64,000 nt of DNA, from positions 522,580-586,579 of the forward strand of contig NW_020170427.1 of the NCBI RefSeq assembly GCF_000524195.1. The letters run 5' to 3'. Below the pieces are notes generated by a model. The model was not told the DNA's origin. It was given only the letters and a program-made list of their open reading frames with translations, and did not search any database. Numbering within the stretch: position 1 is the stretch's first letter; each line of letters starts with the position of its first letter. Made by a program: the position numbers and the translations under genes. This DNA is from Echinococcus granulosus (lineage: Eukaryota > Platyhelminthes > Cestoda > Cyclophyllidea > Taeniidae). This document shows, piece after piece, positions 57,643 to 64,000 of the stretch.

Positions 57643-60569
57643 GTGGAACAAAGTCGATCCTACTTGCTAGGCAAGAGATAGAATAACATTTCAGAAACAG
57701 CCATTCAAAGCCAGTGGATGCTTATGCAACCAGTGCAGCGCATTTTGGTTAATAAATTTTTGCATTAAAGTGGAGGTCAATTGGTAATCTTGCCCGTGAA
57801 ACCTCCTTACCATCTCTCTATGTGCATTTCCTGTGCTCACCCCTCCACCCGCTCATCTAACCCAAAGTCATCCATCCTCCCGCCTTCTTTTAACCTACCT
57901 ATCTATTTACCAATCCGTGAGCATTTACAACTCACCCACCTTCCATTCTTTTGGTTCAAATCCATCTTTATCTCACCATAGCCGAATCTAACCATCTTTA
58001 CATTCCATACCTACCTACCCATCCATCTAGACATTCCGCAGTTCTGAACCGTTTTTCCCTTATTCCACTGAAATCCACCCAATAATCTATTGACATGGAA
58101 AAAACGGAGACAGCCGCTTTTGATTACTATTTTGTTTTGAAACAATTTTGACCAGTAATTTTGCCCTTAGATCTACCTATTCATCCATCCTTCTACAATG
58201 AAATTGAGGGAGGAAGGGAAAATTGCACAAAAATAATATGAAAATACTCAAATATTTGCTTGGGTAGGGCGGGATAGCCAGGGTGGTAAAGGGAATCTAG
58301 AACCATTACACAGTATTTCCCAACATCAACTTCTCTCTCAACCCTCCTGTTGTCCAATAATGACTCTGTTAGGGTGTTTCTTAGAGACGGAGTCAAAGTC
58401 CTCACGAAGACGACGGAGCGTCCAGCAACTGCCGTACTAGGCATTTGATTACTGTGTTCTTCCAACTCTTCTGCTATTGCGATGTTTTTGGTTTTTTTGG
58501 AGACTTTATCCATGGCGTTGACGACTGTAATTGCGGCTCCGAGTAGGGTGTAATACAGGAAGAGAAATGAATAAGCCATCCTTATTATCTCATACGAAGA
58601 GAGAAAGATTGATTTTAGTGATTAGGTCCGTGAAAGAGGTGTAATACTTATGCTGTTTTAATGCACCTTTCAGGGAGGAGGCAAGCTGGAAATACGAATC
58701 TGGTGACAGGATCGTCCTCTCCCGTGCCTAGTGATTGCAATTCCCCCCTTCGTGGACGTTGTACTTTCCCTCTCGATCTATTCCTCTTTAATAAATATGC
58801 CTAAATTGAAATAACCGGGCTCTTCTAAGAACACTACGAACAGGGAAGCGGAGACCGCCGAGTCTCACTCTACAGAAGAATGTATTTAGTGAATGTTGCT
58901 ATTCTTCTTCAAATTCAGTGAATACCTTAATCGTCAAAATACTTCAGGGTGAGATCTTTTAAGGTGCAAGTAAGGGTTGACCTACTGTTATTTTGAGAGA
59001 TCTTAGAAATAAGCTAGTGGCAGCAGCAGTAAGGCTGGGAGTTTGTCGAGGGTATACCAGTTGCATTTCTCAAATTATAACAAAAGGAATTTATGCCCAG
59101 AATTCTCACTGCAACAACTTTTAAGTAAATTGAGATTAGCCACTCAACGACCTATTTACTAACGCTTTATTTTGACTACTTTTCGGAGAATGAAATGAAC
59201 AACGACGAATTGATAGAAATTTACTTCTTGTTTTAGTCCAAAACCAATTTTTTTAACTATCCAGAAGTGACTCTAAGTAAAATTGTATACTGATTTTCGG
59301 AAATCTGTTTCGTACAAAACCATGCTATCTTTTTAACACTAGCTTCTTTGCTAAAGAAAAGCCACAGGAGAATTGGAAAATTCCCATCCAAATATATTTC
59401 GAGGAAGGATCTCATAACTTCATTTTAGAAGTCCCCTTGTTAACAACTTAGACATTGTTTTTTAATAGCAAAGGCTAAAAAGTGGACTTGATTTGGTTGG
59501 ACATACCTTCCTGTGTTGTTTTTTTGGTGTCAAAACGGTAGTAAAATGATCGGCTCAATGGATTCGACATCGCAACGTTAACACGGAAAAACTTGAGTTG
59601 ATAAGGTCAAGAGAAGCGGACGAAACATCAGAGTCACCGCCACCACGCACACCACCATTTACAACGGTGGAGGATACAGCAGTGCGGTAGAATCAGTAAG
59701 GGCTCACACTATTGAAGAAGGCGCAGGATGATCAGTTGTAAACAAAATTGCCACTATGGTAGAAAGAATGAGTCGCGTTGTTGGAACGGTCTATTGCTAT
59801 AAATATCAAAATGACACAGTGGATATATACTATTATCGGCTGGAAGAATACCGGACAAATAACGCTCCAGATTAGGGCATAAAACTCTTTGTTGTTGAAT
59901 GCACGGTAGTTGAAGAAGCAAACATGTGGGAATGTTTATTTTTACTTGAACTGAATGTAACTTGGGTACTACGTTTCACTTCTGTTGACGCAAATGGATT
60001 CATGCGCTGCAACCTTGCGCCAAAAAGGTCCAAACCTCTGGGGACGAATTTAAGTCCACCCCAACGTGCGCAACTCAAACCATCAGTGGCCGCCGCTTTG
60101 GTCTCTAATAGCCTCACCTCACCTCAAATCAGTTAGGCTAGACTCAGCTAATCACACACCCCATTCCTGACAATCATTTCGACTGTTAAAGGAAAACTTC
60201 CCTTTTAAAATACTACTACTTCCTCTGACCTCATTCACCGCCTCAGTAGATAACTTGCCAATGGAGTACTCACCAGGCGACTATCTCTACCACCAAATTC
60301 CTCGTTTGTCGATGGACCAGTCTACTGTCTCTATCGCCTTTGACCTCGAACCAGTCTTTTGTAGCACCGATATTCAAAGCAATCGTATTTCAATAGCTTT
60401 CCCTCAACTCAACACCGTTCCATCCAACTCTTCTTGAAATGACCCATTAATTCATCATAGGGGAAACTGAATATTGTATCTAAGTCACTCGGACAAAAAT
60501 AGATGGATTCAAATAAGCCATCACTTCTTACTGACATTGTATTTGTTCTGTCTTTGTCTACTTTATTTC

Positions 60570-63500
60570 GAACTTGGCAGTGGGGCATTTTCCAAAGGTC
60601 GTGTTCTCTTCCCTTTTCAAGCCTAAGCTTGATACCTTTGCCTGAATGTTTGTTGTTTTACCACGACCACCATGTCTGCTCTTCGGATTCATCCCCGTGT
60701 TTCGAACGTGATCAACATGACCACACTTGTAGATGGAAGTGTCCACGGATCCTGGTATCCAATCGGCACGCCTTGGACTACAGGAGGCTCACACCTGACT
60801 ACTTCGAAGATCAGTCAAGACTCAGACACAAGCCACAAGTATATCTGCATCCACACCTATGTATAATCCCAGTTTACCACAAACGTTTTCATCAAAACGT
60901 CATTCCTATAGGGATCATGGGATGCGAACGCTCTGAGTGGACTGCTTTTCGCTAAGGGTTGTTCGCTGTTTTGAGTTATTAAGCGGCATCCACACGGCTA
61001 CTACCGGTGTTACTGCCACTTTCTCGTAAGGCTGATTGCTCACTCGACATGAAACGACGCAAATCAACAGTACGAGTTGAATGAACACGATTCCTCACCT
61101 GTTTTTTCCTACCCTTTTTGTGCACTCAATAGAGGGGGGCTAAGTCCATGCTGTTGAACCAACTAATCTCACAAGCAGTAGTTGGAGTTTTCTTAGTTCT
61201 TCCAAAAATCTGCCTCTCTTTAATAAGTCTCCTTGTTCCTTCAAATGGTCTGCTTAGACATAGTATAGGGGACGTGAGCAGTGAATGCATACTGCAGTTT
61301 ACTTTCGGTCAGCGAACAAAACGAGGAGGGATTTCAGATGGCGTTGTATTGTACTGCTGGTACGTTTTATATCCAACTCTTCTCTCCGTTGAATATGCTT
61401 GTCGTACTGTGAACTGGTTTTCCCTCTCGGAACTCCAGCTGTACTTGCTTGAATCGAACATGATGTATTGCGACCCGACTCAGGTTCTCCCTTATGATCT
61501 TGGAAAAAGGCGTAGTCGTAGTATTGGTGACTCCGATCGACTTGTCCTCACCTTACTAATGCCCCTTCCACCTAGCCCAACAGGCTATCGTGGACGAATC
61601 GGATTTTTTCGAGCTAATGCCCACACATGCACCCAATCTCCTCACCGGCTTTGCGCGTCTGGCCGGCCGGCCAGTGGGTATTGTGGCTAATCAGCCCACC
61701 GTTGCCGCGGGCTGTGTGGACATCAACGCGGCCGTGAAGGGAGCTCGATTCGTTCGCTTCTGCGATGCCTTCGGTTTTCCCTTGGTCAACCTGGTCGATG
61801 TTCCTGGTTTTTTGCCGGGTGTTGGCCAGGAGGCTGGGGGCATAATTCGCCACGGGGCAAAGCTGATATTTGCCTACTGTGAGGCCAGTGTACCTAAAAT
61901 GACGGTGATCACACGGAAGGCGTATGGTGGGGCATATTGCGTGATGGGCTCGAAGCATCTGCGGGGCGATGTGAACTATGCCTGGCCTAGCGCAGAGGTA
62001 AGTTGAGTTGTGGTGAGGGTGGATGATTTGGGCTAAATAGCGAATGTCTATCACGTTGTCAGGTTGATACTTATTCTTCCAACTGTCTGGCCTCTTGCCC
62101 CTCTAGAGTGTCTCTATTGACTGCTCCGGCACTGATGCTCGATCATTATGTTGATCTCCCGCTGGTTCCTGATCGCTAAACTTGCATTTTCATCAACTTG
62201 AAGGTCAGTCCGGAAAAGCGATAGACATAAACTCCACACATTTGACAGTGCTTTGACCCAACAAGGAGGGGCGCGTTGCACTGGTGAGGATATCGGACAT
62301 CCCATACTTAGTGAAAGCACAGGAAGTGCAGATTGTCCAGCATCAATATGGTCGAATTGAGAGCCTATAACTTACCGTGGGATTCAATTATGCTTAACAA
62401 TCTTGAGATGACATTCTTCTCGGAATGAGGCTAGGAGTGGTTTTATCCTGAAGAATTGCGTTCACCTACTTTTTCTTTCAATTAGATCGCGGTTATGGGA
62501 GCAAAGGGCGCCGTACCAATCGTCTTTCGCGACGAGCTTGGTGCGGCGGAGTCGACGGCCAAACTGGAGGCCACCTACGAGCGTGCCTTCGCTAGTCCAT
62601 TTCCAGCAGCGGCGCGTGGCTATCTGGATGACATCATCGAGCCATGCACCACCCGAGCTCGACTCTGCGCTGACCTGGACCTCTTGAAGGACAAACGCGT
62701 ACCTACTGCTAATCAGTACCCACGAAAACATGCCAATATGCCGCTTTGAGGATGAGATCTAACGCTTGTTATCCTCTCTAGCCTATTTGGGTGTGAATAG
62801 AGGCGAATGTGATCGCTTCCTATGCATATAGGACGAAATGTTAGGGGCATTTCTTGCAGTTTTGCGAAACATTTTGCAAATGGATTAGACCACTCTAAGT
62901 ACGAAGGAAATAGCTCTTTGGTTTTAATGTCTGGCTATCGATGTGATGATTGTTCCAGCCGAGTGAAAGCTGGTGTATCGTGAATGACGTCAGACGCAGT
63001 ATGGAGCTGAGACGAAGCTTGCGTGGGTAGTGGTACTGTATCACGTTGACACTTTCTTCCCCCCGTTACTTGGTCACGTCACTGTTGCGTGGGACTCTGA
63101 CACCCGTTCTCTGATTCGGGGAGTTACTGGGATGCATGTTTGTTTTGCTGCAACTTCTTATGTCAGAGGTGTCCCAGCTCTGCAAACTGCGTGGTCTCGC
63201 TGACATCGCCTCTACTTTAAGTGAATATGGGAATTAAGTCCATATGTGACTTGTATATTCCAGTAGAAGCCTCATTTGAATGTCCTATTTGGTCTTCCAT
63301 AAATCTGTCTTGGCGGCCGAGGGACAATGAGGGGGGAAGTGAATGGTTTGCACTGGTGGCAGTGATGGTGGATAGGCGGACAGTTTGAATGCGCCAAAGC
63401 TGAGCTATGGATGTCGGTAGGCCTTGCGCTCGCTCTTCGTATGCTATTTCCAGCTGTGGTGATGTACGGTACTGCTGCAGATACATATCTTTAGGAATGC

Positions 63501-64000
63501 CACACAAAACTAGTCGGTGGGACACCCTCCAAGTGGCAATGTAGTAATAGAATTGTTGGGATGACGCTTCTTCCACTGCGATTTGAGAATGAGGGATGGT
63601 GACAAACACCATGTTAGAAGCCTTAGCAGCGTGATAAAGTGGGTCTCTCCTAAATTACTACCTCTGAGATCAAGAAATGGGCAGTTGTCTAGATTCTTCT
63701 CTGAAATTCCAAGAGATAGACGGTGTTTCAGCCCCTCCAGACTTCCATGAAGGCGAAAGAAGACCTAATGCTGGGGTAGAAAATATGATGAAGTTCTGCA
63801 ATAGGGCATGAGGCTACTGACATGGTCTAGCACCAAAATTAAGATAAACACACAAATGACGCAAGACAGTGATTACTTAGGCGAAATGATGGAGTTGGCA
63901 ATGGGGAAGCTTCATTTTATTCTCCCCAGATACCTGGTTAAGAAGGAGAATTTGAAACGAACACAAAGGATTCAATTAATCTTGGCGTTTCGCCACGGTT
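60570..64000 (+). repeat. Direct duplication, copy 2 (to window end)
   Basis: This equals 26538-29968 shifted by 34032, and every open frame in it reappears at that offset with identical translation. The left junction is abrupt (unrelated TTTATTTC before GAACTTGG). The copy is cut by the end of the window, so its right border is unknown. Confidence 0.95.
61584..62749 (+). pseudogene. Partial PCCB copy (exons 3 and 4 only)
   Basis: Exons 61584-61997 and 62486-62749 repeat residues 316-540 of the PCCB gene at 25046-28717 without change, including both splice sites, [15 protein letters not shown] and the stop codon. The first two exons (targeting peptide, biotin-acceptor-facing half and first oxyanion-loop motif [11 protein letters not shown]) are absent upstream; unrelated DNA precedes the copy at 60569. 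A protein from it could not be a complete carboxyltransferase. The lack of any decay means it is either extremely recent or, more likely, an assembly duplicate of the real gene. Confidence 0.85.

Larger units (their letters stand above)
51666..60569. other. Gene-free, repeat-bearing region
   Basis: Apart from the repeat copies and the hairpin listed separately, I see only short open frames without family similarity. The longest is 143 codons (minus strand, 56637-57068), Ser/Thr-rich and probably non-coding. 57781-58035 is a pyrimidine-rich stretch with CCATC/ATCC-type units. The composition is AT-rich throughout. Confidence 0.4.

Overview
The window is nuclear DNA of a eukaryote with intron-rich genes. 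Several introns are only 31-41 bp long and keep GT..AG borders. Very small introns like these, moderate AT richness and long repeat-filled spaces fit a parasitic flatworm, most likely a tapeworm. That is an inference, because no species marker such as rRNA or a spliced-leader gene is present. There is no CRISPR array, prokaryotic operon or phage, and I found no tRNA gene.

Five protein genes can be rebuilt exon by exon with phase-consistent splice sites and a good fit to known families. On the minus strand are a DUSP12-type dual-specificity phosphatase (seven exons, 14199-19104) and a Sam68/KHDRBS-type STAR RNA-binding protein (three exons, 23708-24848). On the plus strand are the propionyl-CoA carboxylase beta chain PCCB (four exons, 25046-28717), an XK-related membrane protein (five exons, 30872-33228) and the splicing factor RBM22 (three exons, 33627-35690). 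A likely 72-residue protein of unknown function lies on the plus strand inside the large last intron of the phosphatase gene, near a (CA)63 microsatellite. KHDRBS and PCCB are divergent and share an AT-rich gap of under 200 bp.

The rest is non-coding as far as I can tell. 1-14 kb holds no gene I can support. 19.1-23.7 kb has a few coding-like stretches I could not resolve. 36-60.5 kb is a graveyard of diverged interspersed repeats: at least three families, plus many decayed GGAT-type tracts.

The most striking feature is an apparently exact duplication. Positions 26538-29968, which hold the last two PCCB exons, reappear at 60570-64000 with a constant offset of 34032 bp and run off the window end. 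A 100-N assembly gap sits 128 bp before the first copy, inside a PCCB intron. This is either a very recent tandem duplication of a 34-kb unit (PCCB 3' half, XKR, RBM22 and repeats) or an assembly artefact, and I favour the artefact.

The genes are ordinary housekeeping functions: mitochondrial propionate metabolism, splicing, RNA binding, phosphatase signalling and membrane lipid scrambling. They do not form a pathway. I saw no convincing new biological system here. The second-look items are the duplication, the micro-introns, the acceptor-like sites right before start codons (possible trans-splicing), the nested small ORF and the unclassified repeat families.
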